Shown in pieces: positions 1 through 9,267 of a stretch of 64,000 nucleotides of DNA (positions are counted from its first letter, which is position 1; each line of letters opens with the position of its first letter). The stretch is taken from positions 1 through 64,000 of the forward strand of contig JABLUY010000035.1 of assembly GCA_013306675.1 (NCBI GenBank), in the 5' to 3' direction. The notes beneath the pieces were generated by a model. It was not told the origin of the DNA. It ran no database searches and was given only the letters and a program-made list of their open reading frames with translations. A program made the translations under genes and the position numbers. This DNA comes from Thraustochytrium sp. TN22. Taxonomy: Eukaryota > Sar > Bigyra > Thraustochytrida > Thraustochytriidae.

Positions 1-146
1 GCGCGGAGAGCCGCCCCGCGAGGCGGCCCCGCGCGCGGCGGCGGCGGCCGCGGCCGCGGCGGCGGCGGGCGAGGCGGCCCGGGCGGGAGCCGACGTGGGC
101 GGCGGCGACGAGGACGAGGACGGGGAGGAGGACGGCGCGGGGCAGC
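1..146. other. GC-rich 5' flank of the Myb gene
   Basis: Almost pure G+C with GCG/CGG runs. No supported coding region or recognisable site. It is probably the promoter or 5' UTR of the plus-strand gene starting at 147. Confidence 0.4.
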
Positions 147-2237
147 ATGAACAGGCGGCCGCGCGTGCCCTTCACGGACCAGGAGATCGCCAACCTGGTG
201 GACGGCGTGGCGAAGTTCAAGGATGCGCGGCAGAAGTGGCGCAAGATCCTGAGCGCGTACGAGTTCAACGCGCGGCGCACGTCCGTGGACCTCAAGGACA
301 AGTGGCGAAACATCGTGCGCGTGGACCCGTCCAAGACGGAGCGCGACGAGGTGTTCGGGCACACCAAGATCCAGTGGTCCGACACCGAGGTGTACTACCT
401 GCGGCGAGGGTACAACGAGCTCGGCCGGGAGAAGAACCCATGGGCTCGCATCCTGCAGCGGTACAAGAGTAAGTTCCACGAGGTGCGCACGAGCGTGCAC
501 CTCAAGGACAAGTGGCGTAACCTAGCGCGCGACTCGGCGCGCGACTCGGCGCGCGACGCGCGGTCGGCCGAGGCGGACCGCATGCGGAACGCGCGCAACG
601 CGCACCTCCAGGGGATGGACCTCTCCGGCGCGCAGGCCGGCTTCCACGCGGACGAGTTCGCGGAGCACTTGCGGCAGGTGGAGATCGACCGCGAGGCGAT
701 GGAGGCCGAGCAGGAGGCGCGCGCCGCCGTCGACTTCGGCGACCGCGAGGACGTGGAGATGCAGGAGCGCGAGCTCACCGCCGAGGAGGAGCAGCGCCTG
801 CGCGAGCAGGACGAGGCCATGCGCGAGCACCAAAAGGCCGTGGAGGCCACACAGCTCGAGGAGCAGCGCCGCTTGCAGACTGTGCACGAGGATGTCGACG
901 AGGAGATGGACGAAGACGAAGCGCACCATCTGCAGGCCGTCGAGGCCGCTGCAGCGGCCGCAGGCGTACCCATGGACGCGGCCGGCGCCACTGTCGTGGA
1001 CGCTCACGCGCACATCACCCACCAGGACGGCATGGACACCACGGATGCGGAGCTTGCGGAGCTGCGCGCGGCCCAGGAGCAGGACGCCGCCGTCGCCTCG
1101 TCTGCGTTGGCTGGCGAGGCTGGCGCGCCAGTGGTCGAAGAGGTCCACGCCGACGCCGTCCAGGATATCCACGCGCACGCCGAGGCGGACGCGGATGCGG
1201 ATGCCGAGGCCGAGGCCTTGCATCGCGCGCACGAGGAGGGCCACCTGGACGAGCACGCCCACGAGGACCACGACTTGGAGCACGCGCACCACGAACACGT
1301 CATGGACCACGACGAGGCCGCTGCCCACCACGAAGTCGTCCAGGAGGCGGACGACGATGCCGACGCGGCGCACGAGGCTGCGCTGCGTGAGCACGAGGCC
1401 ATGGTGCAGGCCACGGCCGACGATGAGGCGGCGGCCGCCGCCGCGGACGCCGCGGACGCCAACCAGGTGCACGATCACCAAGTGCACATGGACGACGTGG
1501 AGCAGGACCACGGCGCTGATCACGCTATCGAAGCCGTGGAGCACGCCGATGAGGACGAGGAGGAGCTCGAACGCCAGCATCAGGCTCACCTGGCCATGCT
1601 GCAGGAGCACGAGGCCCAGGCGAACCAGGACTTGGGAGCTGCTGCGCCGGGCGGCGAGGACGTCCCTGAAGGCATTCACGACGACGGCCACGTCGATGAG
1701 GGTACCGAGCTTGTCGCACAAGACGGGGTGGACACCGTCACGGGAGGAGGTGAGCATATCGCCCAGGACGCAGAGGCCGATGCCCAGGGGGGTGTTGGCC
1801 TCGCTGACGCGGACGGTGCGGTGGACGGCGTCGGCATCGACCAAGGCTACGCGGACGATGCACAGCTGGCTCAGCACGCCCATGACGTTCAAGAGGAGGA
1901 GCAACAGCAGCAACAGCAAGAGGAGGAAGAAGAAGAGGAGGAGGAAGAGGAGGACGACGACGACGACGATGATGATGATGACGACGACGACGACGACGAT
2001 GAGGATGATGATGATGATGATGATGATGACAACGATGACGACAACAACGACAACAACAACAACGACGACAACAACAACAACGACAACAACGGAGGAAATG
2101 GTGACCGCAGTAGCCCCACGCCCGTGGCTGACGCCGAGCCCGTCCCCACCGCCAACGCGGAGGGAGGCTCCGAGGCGGCCGGGGGCGAAGAAGGCACCGC
2201 CGCCAATGTAAATGATTCCAACGGTGCAGAAACCTAA
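147..2237 (+). CDS. Two-repeat Myb/telobox-like DNA-binding protein with acidic tail
   Basis: 696 aa. Two Myb/SANT repeats lie at about residues 8-56 and 74-128. Each ends in a telobox-like helix (VDLKDKWRN and VHLKDKWRN), the third-helix signature of TRF-type and plant TRB or single-Myb telomere-binding proteins. Residues about 140-580 are charged, rich in Glu, His, Ala and Asp, and probably helical or coiled. From about 588 the protein becomes Gln/Glu, then a long Asp run, then Asp/Asn. It is probably nuclear; double-stranded telomeric or promoter binding is inferred from the telobox only. The start is the first ATG before the Myb repeat. It ends tail-to-tail with the EF-hand gene, about 130 bp apart. 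The family call is firm, the specific target unknown. Confidence 0.75.
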   Translation: MNRRPRVPFTDQEIANLVDGVAKFKDARQKWRKILSAYEFNARRTSVDLKDKWRNIVRVDPSKTERDEVFGHTKIQWSDTEVYYLRRGYNELGREKNPWARILQRYKSKFHEVRTSVHLKDKWRNLARDSARDSARDARSAEADRMRNARNAHLQGMDLSGAQAGFHADEFAEHLRQVEIDREAMEAEQEARAAVDFGDREDVEMQERELTAEEEQRLREQDEAMREHQKAVEATQLEEQRRLQTVHEDVDEEMDEDEAHHLQAVEAAAAAAGVPMDAAGATVVDAHAHITHQDGMDTTDAELAELRAAQEQDAAVASSALAGEAGAPVVEEVHADAVQDIHAHAEADADADAEAEALHRAHEEGHLDEHAHEDHDLEHAHHEHVMDHDEAAAHHEVVQEADDDADAAHEAALREHEAMVQATADDEAAAAAADAADANQVHDHQVHMDDVEQDHGADHAIEAVEHADEDEEELERQHQAHLAMLQEHEAQANQDLGAAAPGGEDVPEGIHDDGHVDEGTELVAQDGVDTVTGGGEHIAQDAEADAQGGVGLADADGAVDGVGIDQGYADDAQLAQHAHDVQEEEQQQQQQEEEEEEEEEEEDDDDDDDDDDDDDDDDEDDDDDDDDDNDDDNNDNNNNDDNNNNDNNGGNGDRSSPTPVADAEPVPTANAEGGSEAAGGEEGTAANVNDSNGAET

Positions 2238-2364
2238 GGCGTGACCCTTCGCGCCAACATTGTCCATGTGCTTCCCCTTTGCCCCCTCTCTTCACACCGC
2301 AGCATCTCATCAGCGAGCGAGCAAGACAAGACAAGAGGAAAGAAATGTGTGTTCATTAGCTGTT

Positions 2365-3816
2365 TCAGACGAGTCCGTACTTTGCCTCAGCGTCCGCGTC
2401 CTCCGCGTCCTCGGCGCGCTGCAAAACGTCTGCCACCGCCTCGTCCTCCGCAGGCAAAAGGCCGCGCAGCCAGTCTGGGAAGCGGCTGAGCTCCTTGCGC
2501 CGCAAGGCGCGCTCGCTCGCGATGCGATTGAGCGCAACGTGGGAGCCTTGCAACGTGCGCTCTGATTCGACGTCGATCGGGCCCTCGGCCTGAGCGCGAT
2601 TCAGCGAGAGGAAGAGCTCTTCCTGGTCGTCCTGCGCGAGCAAGGCCATGGAGGCGCGCAGGCCCACGGAGGCCTGCTTGCGGTTCGTGATGGGCGACCG
2701 GCGCACCCTCGGCAGCACGAGGCTGCGTTGCGGCCACGGCTTGGAGGCCGCGTCGGCCCCGGTCTGACTCTCGTCAGCGGCAGTGGAAACCTGCGGCCTC
2801 GGGCGGCGCCACGGCAGCGCGTGCGTGCGTACGAAGTGCGGCTGCGACCGCGCGGCGCTGCTGGGCGGCCGGTCGGCGCGGTGCGGGTCAGCAGCCTCGC
2901 GCAGCGCCCGGGAGAGGGCGGCATCGCGCTCCTCCGGCGAGCTAAAGAGCAGCTCGCGAATGGCCTCGAATTGCTCGCGCCCGAAGCGCACTTTGTACCG
3001 CGAGGCGCAGCCCATGACAGCGCGGCTGAGCAGCTTGCGCCGCTCCAGCACGACCGCGGACAGGAGCGACATGGTGGCGAGTTCGTCACGGCGCAACGTC
3101 GCGTAGATCGCGAGGATGCCGGTCGCCTGCGCCGCCTGCAGCGCGGCGCGGCGCTCGCACTCCGGTATCAGGCGCGGGCCATGACCGGAACGGTGCTGGC
3201 GCAGCTGCCGGAGGCGGTCGAGGCGGCCCGATGACTTGATCGTGATGAGCTCCAAGAACTCGTCAAAGTCCACCTCGCCCGAGTTGTCCTCGTCGATCAC
3301 ATCGAAAATCTCCACGCACTCCTCGACGGACTCCGCCAGCCCGGTCGTGAGCAGCGGCTCGGCCAGCTCCAGCAGCGAGATGGTGCCCGAGCCATCCGCA
3401 TCGACCTTGTCAAACCACGACCGCAGGCTCTCGATCTGCGCCGGCGTCAAGTGCGCGCCCACGTTCAGGTCACGGGCCAGCGCCCACTCTGCCTGCTCTA
3501 GCCGCCGCCCGTGCCGCTCATTCTCCACAGCGAGCCGCCTGCTCTCTCGCGCCTCGCGCTGCAGCTCTCGCATGAACGGGTGCTCCCACCAGCGCGCTGG
3601 CGGCGCGGCCAGCGCCGTCGCGGCGCCCGGCATTGAGTTGAGCCCACTGGCAGGCAGAAGCGTGGCTTGCGCGAGCGCTTCCTGGCAAGGGCCGAACACG
3701 CAGGCCGCGTGAGACGCCAAAGACGAGGCCGACTTTGAGTCCGAGTCCGGGTCCGAGTTAGAGTTCGAGGCGAGTTCGAGCCTCCGGGTCGTGCGCGAGC
3801 TTGTACTCTTGTACAT
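2365..3816 (-). CDS. EF-hand calcium-binding protein
   Basis: 483 aa. Two adjacent canonical EF-hand loops are visible, at residues 139-150 (DADGSGTISLLE) and 175-186 (DEDNSGEVDFDE), with acidic residues at the calcium-coordinating positions. A basic, Glu-rich helical segment (about 84-116) precedes them, and a long Arg/Ala-rich region without recognised domain follows. There is no clear signal peptide or membrane segment. It is likely a cytosolic or cytoskeletal calcium sensor; the rest of the chain matches no family I can name. The start is the first ATG of the open frame; a Met at residue 62 is an alternative. Confidence 0.65.
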   Translation of the reverse strand: MYKSTSSRTTRRLELASNSNSDPDSDSKSASSLASHAACVFGPCQEALAQATLLPASGLNSMPGAATALAAPPARWWEHPFMRELQREARESRRLAVENERHGRRLEQAEWALARDLNVGAHLTPAQIESLRSWFDKVDADGSGTISLLELAEPLLTTGLAESVEECVEIFDVIDEDNSGEVDFDEFLELITIKSSGRLDRLRQLRQHRSGHGPRLIPECERRAALQAAQATGILAIYATLRRDELATMSLLSAVVLERRKLLSRAVMGCASRYKVRFGREQFEAIRELLFSSPEERDAALSRALREAADPHRADRPPSSAARSQPHFVRTHALPWRRPRPQVSTAADESQTGADAASKPWPQRSLVLPRVRRSPITNRKQASVGLRASMALLAQDDQEELFLSLNRAQAEGPIDVESERTLQGSHVALNRIASERALRRKELSRFPDWLRGLLPAEDEAVADVLQRAEDAEDADAEAKYGLV

Positions 3817-4226
3817 TAGGTGATGTGTGTGCTTACTTAGACGGTGTGTACCCGTACGCGTGCCGCGGCCGCCTGGTCTTGGCCACTGGCCGGCACTGGC
3901 CGCCGCTGCTGCCGCTGCCGTAGCGGTAAACTGCGGACGGCGATCGGTCGTGGTGCAGCTCTGCAGCAGGTGGATCTCTGCAGGATGTCAACAGAGGGAG
4001 GTGGTGGATGCGTGGCTTGTTTCGGACGCCCGACTCGCGAGTGCGGAGGTTGCTGCGGAGCGCCTGCGGAGGCGTTCTGGCTCTTCGCTCTTTGCTTTCC
4101 GATCCGACGACCACGGGCAGGTGAGGAAGCATTGACGCGGCCAAGGCGATGCAAGAAAAGACAGTTTACAACAGGAGGCTTGCATTATTTTGTTTCTCGC
4201 TCCAGCTGACTACCGGTACCACCAAC
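3817..4226. other. Intergenic: EF-hand promoter and POP5 3' flank
   Basis: Several short overlapping open frames of about 100 codons occur on both strands, but none resembles a known family and they overlap each other. I see no supported gene or RNA here. Confidence 0.4.
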
Positions 4227-5062
4227 CTAACTTAGATTGGCAGCCAAAGACGCCCACGCTGAGTCAGGTACCGCCGCAAAGGCGGGAACGCGCGCGCGCG
4301 CCTTATCAAGTGCAGAGCGCAGCAGCCGCATGCTCCCGGCGACCTGAACGAGGTCGATTTCGACGGCACGGCGACCGCCGACGTTGCGAAGGTCCGCCAA
4401 AAGCTCGCGGCACTTCGCTAGGTCTTCACGGCGGACGCGAAGAATTATGAGGCCGGAGCGAGCGTCCACGAGGCGAACTGTGAGAATGCCATTCAGCACG
4501 AGTTAGTGCACGCAAGAGCGCAAGCGGCAGCGCAGCGTAACCTACCTTGCAAGGAGGTGCCGAGTGTGGCGGCGCCAAAGTCGCCAAACTCCACTCGGAC
4601 ACGAGTGACCAGTGCCTTGTACATTTGCGTTGTGGAGAGGCCGTCCAGGCCCGGAATAGGCTTGCACTTATGCCAGGCCTCCTCATCCATTGGCCTGGGT
4701 CGCTTGCCCAAGGCTCTGGGGCTGTCGCGCTTGGCGCTTGCCTTGCGCGAGGTTTGCTCTTCGATGCCCTCCGCATCGGCGTCGCTGGTCTCTCTGCCAG
4801 GGATGCCGCTCTCCTCCGCTGCCTCCTCCTCTTCCTCCTCCTCCTCCTGCTCCTTCAGCTCCAGCTCTTCCTCTGCGTCCCTCGCGGCTGCGGCGCCCTT
4901 GGTGTCGTCCTCGCGCGAGGCGCGCTCATGATTGGTGGCGGCCCTGGGCGCCGCGTCCGCGGCGTCTCCGCCCGCCTCTGCGCGGCGCCGCTTGGCGGCG
5001 GGCGCGCTGTGTCCAGGCTGCCGCGCCGCCAGCACCAGGTAGCGCACGCGCAGGCGTACCAT
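4227..5062 (-). CDS. POP5: RNase P/MRP subunit POP5, two exons, with acidic insert
   Basis: Exon 1 is 5062..4546 and exon 2 is 4477..4227, joined across a 68-nt intron with GTAGGT donor, CTAAC branch site and TTCTCACAG acceptor (phase 1). The product is about 255 aa. It opens MVRLRVRYLVL as POP5 does (human MVRFKHRYLL). The splice restores the conserved beta strand (LQVRLVDARSGLIILRVRR), followed by the typical GSMR-like turn and helix. POP5 is a protein subunit of the tRNA- and rRNA-processing ribonucleoproteins RNase P and MRP, in nucleus and nucleolus. Between the first strand and the rest of the fold sits a lineage-specific insert of about 110 residues, basic then poly-Glu. The start has a good CCGCCATGG context. 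Confidence 0.85.
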
Positions 5063-5177
5063 GGCGGTGGTCGGCGGTCGGCGCGCAGCTCGGCTGGAAG
5101 CGGGTCTGCGGCGGCAGACATTTGCAAGGAGAACAACCAAGAGGGACAAAGGACCTTGCATGCATTGACAATTTTGC

Positions 5178-5470
5178 TTGCATGCACTGCGGCCCAAAGT
5201 ATCAGCTGATGTACTGGTTGAGGACGGCGAGGAACTTCGACGTCATCCTTGAGCTGGAGAGCCTCGAGCTCCTCGAGTGTGGCATCGCCGTCCTCGACCT
5301 TCTTGCCATTGCATGCGCTGCGGCCCAAAGTATCAGCTGATGTACTGGTTGAGGACGGCGAGGAACTTCTCCTGCTTGGCAGAGGTGGGCGGGAGCTCGA
5401 CGTCATCCTTGAGCTGGAGAGCCTCGAGTTCCTCGAGTGTGGCATCGCCGTCCTCGATCTTCTTGCCAAT
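5178..5470. repeat. Partial tandem duplication of the xylose isomerase 3' end
   Basis: Two direct copies with a period of 131 bp: 5178-5308 and 5309-about 5470. The right copy is the real 3' end of the xylose isomerase gene including its stop. The left copy lies downstream of the gene, repeats the same coding bases, and lacks 29 nt present at 5370-5398. Apart from that gap and a few substitutions the copies match, so the event looks fairly recent. Confidence 0.9.
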
Positions 5471-6664
5471 GCCCGAGTCCCAGCCGGCGTAGCGGTCCTG
5501 GAGCATTTGGGTGAGGCGGCCCTCGGAGACGATACGCGCGGCATTGCGCAGGCCCTTGGCGAGAGCGTCGATGGAGGCAACATGGGCGATGAAGAGGTCC
5601 TCCGGGTCAGTGCTTTCACGGCGCACCTTTGCGTCGAAGTTGAGGCCGCCCTGCGTGAAGCCGCCCATCTCGATGATGGCGCGGCAGAGCACGGTGGCGC
5701 GCGTCTGGTCAAGGATGAATTCGTCCGTGTCCCAGCCGAGGCTCTCAGAGCCCGTGTTGGCGTCGATGCTGCCGAGCATGCCGAGCTTGGAGGCCATGAG
5801 GACGTCGTGCTCGAACTCGTGGCCGGCCAGCTGCGTGTGGTTGGGCTCGACGTTGAGGCGCACCTCGTCCTGGAGACCGTGCTCGCGCAAGAACCCGATG
5901 ACCGTCTGCACGTCGTAGTCGTACTGGTGCTTCATGGGCTCGCGCGGCTTGGGCTCGACGAGGATCTGGCCGCCGAAGCCGATCTTCTTCTTGTACGCGA
6001 CGGCCATTTTGAGCATCTGCGCGTAGTGGCCCATCTCGCGAACCATGTCGGTGTTGATGATGTGCATGTAGCCCTCGCGGCCGCCCCAAAACACAAAGCC
6101 CTCGCCGCCAAGCTTGTGCGTGACGTCGATGGCTTTCTTCACCTGCGCCGCGGCGCGCACGAAGACGCGCGGGTCCGGGTTGGTGGAGCCGCCGTTCATG
6201 TAACGCGGGTTCGTGAACAGGTTGGCCGTGCCCCAGAGCAGCTTGACACCAGTCTCTCGCTGCAGCTCCAGCATGCGGTCCGTGACCTTGTCCAGGTTCA
6301 CGTTCGTCTCGGCCAGCGTCGCGCCCTCGGGCGCCACGTCCACGTCGTGGAAGGTGTAGAACTCGACGCCCAGCTTGACAAAGAGCTCAAAGGCCGCCTC
6401 CACGCGCCGCAGCGCGTTCTCCAGCGAGTCAGACCCGTCGTCGCCCTCGAAGCGCTTCGTGATGGTGGGCTTGCCGAAGGGGTCCGACCCGTTCCCGCGG
6501 AACGTGTGCCAGAAGCACACCGAGAAACGCAGCCACTCCTTCATCTTCTTGCCCATGATGACCGCCTCCGGGTCATACCACCGGTACGCCAGCACGTCCT
6601 GGCACTCCGGCCCCTTGTACTCCACCTTGCCCACGCCCGGGAAGAACTCCATCCTCGCGCTCAT
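5333..6664 (-). CDS. xylA: Xylose isomerase (class II)
   Basis: 443 aa, close to the 437-440 aa usual for class II enzymes such as that of Piromyces. It interconverts D-xylose and D-xylulose, feeding the pentose phosphate pathway through xylulokinase. Family signatures run the whole length: YTFHDVDVAPEG (catalytic His/Asp), VFWGGREGY, ILVEPKP (metal-binding Glu), AGHEFEHD, and GSIDANTGSESLGWDTDEF near the second metal site, then the C-terminal YAGWDSGIGK. No targeting peptide is evident, so it is probably cytosolic. I chose the ATG at 6664 (MSARMEFF); the next Met four residues on is possible. The frame upstream is Arg-rich and looks like 5' UTR. A duplicated scrap of its 3' end lies just downstream. 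Confidence 0.95.
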   Translation of the reverse strand: MSARMEFFPGVGKVEYKGPECQDVLAYRWYDPEAVIMGKKMKEWLRFSVCFWHTFRGNGSDPFGKPTITKRFEGDDGSDSLENALRRVEAAFELFVKLGVEFYTFHDVDVAPEGATLAETNVNLDKVTDRMLELQRETGVKLLWGTANLFTNPRYMNGGSTNPDPRVFVRAAAQVKKAIDVTHKLGGEGFVFWGGREGYMHIINTDMVREMGHYAQMLKMAVAYKKKIGFGGQILVEPKPREPMKHQYDYDVQTVIGFLREHGLQDEVRLNVEPNHTQLAGHEFEHDVLMASKLGMLGSIDANTGSESLGWDTDEFILDQTRATVLCRAIIEMGGFTQGGLNFDAKVRRESTDPEDLFIAHVASIDALAKGLRNAARIVSEGRLTQMLQDRYAGWDSGIGKKIEDGDATLEELEALQLKDDVELPPTSAKQEKFLAVLNQYIS

Positions 6665-7446
6665 CCACGATCGGGACGCGACGCGAGCGGCCGCAGCGAC
6701 GCGAGGAGGCCCGCGGCGCGGCGAGACGAGGCAAGATGAGACGAGACGACCTGCGCTGCCGAGCGTGCGCTGTCGCTGCTGAGCGCCGCTGATTGAGGCT
6801 TTTGCGCTCGATCGCAGCGAGTCCCGGCCCAATCTGGGGCCGGTCTGGGGCCGCCGGGATCCGGACGAGGCCCGCCGCTCGTGACGGGTGACCGGCGGCC
6901 GTCCGAAGTCGCAGCGGACCCGGCGCCGCTCCAACTTGACTCGGACTCGAAGTTCGGCCCGCCCGGCGAGTCCGCCGCCGAGGAAGACCATCCCGTTTCA
7001 ATCAAATTGGTGCAAACGGACGAGGTGTCCAGGTGCGAACCTCGCAGAGCGTCGGAGGCTCGACGTTGTCGTCGAGCGCGGATGTTGAGACGCAGTAAGA
7101 TAGCTTTGGTGTCAGGGACGTCGGTAGATCCTCTCGACGAAGGTGGCTTGCTTGCTCTCCATGACACGGGGCTTCGTGTTTACTCTGAGATGGCGATGGC
7201 CTTGCCACGACACTCCAATTGTCGAGCGAAGCCTGGCCTGGAGCGCGACACGTTGTCAAGCATAGCTTGGCCCGAAAGTCATCCTCGAACGTCGCCGGTG
7301 ACACTCACGTCGAGAAGGAGGGACAGCTACATTCGCCACTAATCTACTACGTGAGGGAGAAAGGGAGGGAGGGAGAGAGAGGGAGAAAGAAGGTGGCCGA
7401 CGCATGCGCAAGGGTTGCTCCGTCCTGGACATGGCCGCGTCAACGA
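6665..7446. other. Intergenic between xylose isomerase and CDP-alcohol transferase
   Basis: About 780 bp holding the xylose isomerase promoter and the 3' flank of the next minus-strand gene. A purine-only GGGAGA tract covers about 7352-7393. No supported gene. Confidence 0.4.
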
Positions 7447-8766
7447 TCATGCGATAGGGACGATGCGACCACCGTGGAAATGCGCAGGGTCAGGGTCAGC
7501 TGCGGCAAAGGTGCTGGACGCAGGCACGGCGACGATGTTGATGCGAAAGCGCTTCATGAAGGCATCGTCGGCCAAGGCGTGTGGAGGGGGCAGGTGGCCG
7601 GGCAAGAGGACAGCGTCAACAGGCGCGAGCAAACGGAGCGCAGCGGTGACGTCGGCTTCGGGGCGTGCAAGCTCGGGCTGGTCGTCACGCACGCCGACGA
7701 TGAGCTTGGTGCCGAGCGCCTTGCTGCGCTCGAGGAAGTCAATGGTCTCGGCCGAGAGCGGCGCATTAGGGACCTCGGCGTAAACCACGCGCTGGCCGAT
7801 CTTCTGCATGACGCTACCGACCGCAAGCGGGACGGAGGCGCAGAGCAGCGCGGTGCCGAGCGTCTGTGTGAGCGGCACCATGACCATGGCGGTGCCGAGC
7901 ATGGCGACGAACTGCTTGGTCTTGCCCACGATGCCAGCCACCACGGCGGACGAGGGCTTGGTCGAGGCGGCGGCCGGGGCGGCCGGGGCGGCCGGGGCGG
8001 CGGCGACCGGCGCGTCGGACGCAGGCGGCAAGGCGACCGGCGGCTTGGCCGGGCCGTCGTCAAGCCAGGTGGCCGCGTTGGGCTCGGCGAAGTAGGCCTT
8101 GGTCCGCACGTAGGAGCTGTACACCTCGACGGAGGCGTGCGCCAGGAGCGCCGACTGCAGCACGAGGTGGTCGCCGAAGTGCTGGAAGAGGCAGAGCCAA
8201 ACCGGGATGGCAAAGGCCTTGTCGGCGATGGCGTCAAAGTAGGCGCCCCAGGTCTCCTTGAGGCGCACGGCGCGTGCGCTGGGCAGCAGCGGCAGTAGGG
8301 AGCCGTCCGGCCCGGCGGGCGGCGCCGCGAGCTTGGCGTCGCGGCGGGCGGCCTGCTCGGCGCGCGCCACGGCGCCGTCCACGTAGTCGAAGGTGACGTT
8401 GACTACGACGCAGAGCGCCGGCAGCACGGTGTGGCCCGTCGAGAAGAGGTACAGCGTGGGCAGCAGCAGCGTCGTCCTGGCCGCCGTGATGCGGTCCGCC
8501 GTGACGCCGGCCCTGCGCAGCGCCGCGCTGCGCTCGCCCTGGAGCAGCTGCGCGGCGCGCGCGTTCAGCCACGCGTACAGCTCCTTGTTCGCCCTGACCA
8601 CTGCCCACTGGCCGGCGCCGCTTCCCTCTCCCTTGGCGCCGGCCGCCGCGCTGCTCCCGCCGCTCGTAGCCCTCGTGGACGTCCACCGCGCCGCCGCCGC
8701 CCAGCGCGCCAGCCCGGGCGCCCCTCGTCTCGCCGCGGGCCGCAGCGTCGCCGCGGCCGCCAGCAT
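7447..8766 (-). CDS. Mitochondrial CDP-alcohol phosphatidyltransferase fused to cytidylyltransferase-like domain
   Basis: 439 aa. The first 35 residues are Ala/Arg-rich with no acids, a typical mitochondrial presequence. The middle carries the CDP-alcohol phosphatidyltransferase motif D-x2-DG-x2-AR...G-x3-D-x3-D (DYVDGAVAR, then GAYFDAIAD after an unusually long insert) with several hydrophobic segments. These integral membrane enzymes transfer a phospho-alcohol from a CDP-activated donor; in mitochondria the usual members make phosphatidylglycerophosphate or cardiolipin. An Ala/Pro linker leads to a C-terminal segment (about 330-420) resembling a nucleotidyltransferase half (IDFLERSKALGTKLIVGV) but without the HxGH signature. 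Head-to-head with the FUN14 gene. Substrate uncertain. Confidence 0.75.
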   Translation of the reverse strand: MLAAAATLRPAARRGAPGLARWAAAARWTSTRATSGGSSAAAGAKGEGSGAGQWAVVRANKELYAWLNARAAQLLQGERSAALRRAGVTADRITAARTTLLLPTLYLFSTGHTVLPALCVVVNVTFDYVDGAVARAEQAARRDAKLAAPPAGPDGSLLPLLPSARAVRLKETWGAYFDAIADKAFAIPVWLCLFQHFGDHLVLQSALLAHASVEVYSSYVRTKAYFAEPNAATWLDDGPAKPPVALPPASDAPVAAAPAAPAAPAAASTKPSSAVVAGIVGKTKQFVAMLGTAMVMVPLTQTLGTALLCASVPLAVGSVMQKIGQRVVYAEVPNAPLSAETIDFLERSKALGTKLIVGVRDDQPELARPEADVTAALRLLAPVDAVLLPGHLPPPHALADDAFMKRFRINIVAVPASSTFAAADPDPAHFHGGRIVPIA

Positions 8767-9267
8767 CGTCTCGCGCGGGCGGGCCAGGGCAGGGCGGATG
8801 GCCCGTGCAGGGGGGCGCGCTCTCCGGGCGCCTGCGCCGCCGCGCCGCGCGAGCCTCCGCGCGCGGCCGGCCGGCCTTGCGCGGCTGCCGCCGCCGCGCT
8901 GCAGCCTGCGCAGAGCGCCGCCCCGGAACCGCCGAAACCGCAACGGGCGAGTCGCGGTTTCGAGGCCCAGGCGCCGCGCCTCGTCGAAACGGCGCGCGGC
9001 GCAACGCGCGTAACGGCGGCAGGCCCCGGGAAGGACTTGAAGGCCCTTTCGCGAAGTGTCGGAGGCCGCGCGCAAGGCCGCTATGCGCGCGCGCAAGCGC
9101 GCGTCGGAGGCGCGCAAGTGGGGCGGTTTCGCGCGCCCAGGAGGACTCGGAGAAGCGCGCGGCGCGCGTCGACTCCAGCCAGCCTGCCGGCGCGGCAGGC
9201 AGAGCGAGTTTGAGGAACCGGCGCGAGCGAGCGGCGGCGGAGGGCAGGCGGGCGAGCGCGGAGCGCG
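8767..9267. promoter_or_regulatory. Divergent promoter region between two mitochondrial-membrane genes
   Basis: 501 bp of very GC-rich DNA between the divergent starts at 8766 (minus) and 9268 (plus). Both products are predicted mitochondrial membrane proteins, so shared control is plausible. No specific element was recognised. Confidence 0.45.

Noticed and set aside
522-2267. Long minus-strand open frame rich in Val, Leu and Ile opposite the Myb gene
   Set aside because: It is the antisense of Asp/Glu/Asn codon repeats; the plus strand has recognisable Myb domains.
5249-6739. Plus-strand 496-codon open frame opposite xylose isomerase
   Set aside because: Shadow of a strongly conserved enzyme in GC-rich codons; the frame has no family resemblance.
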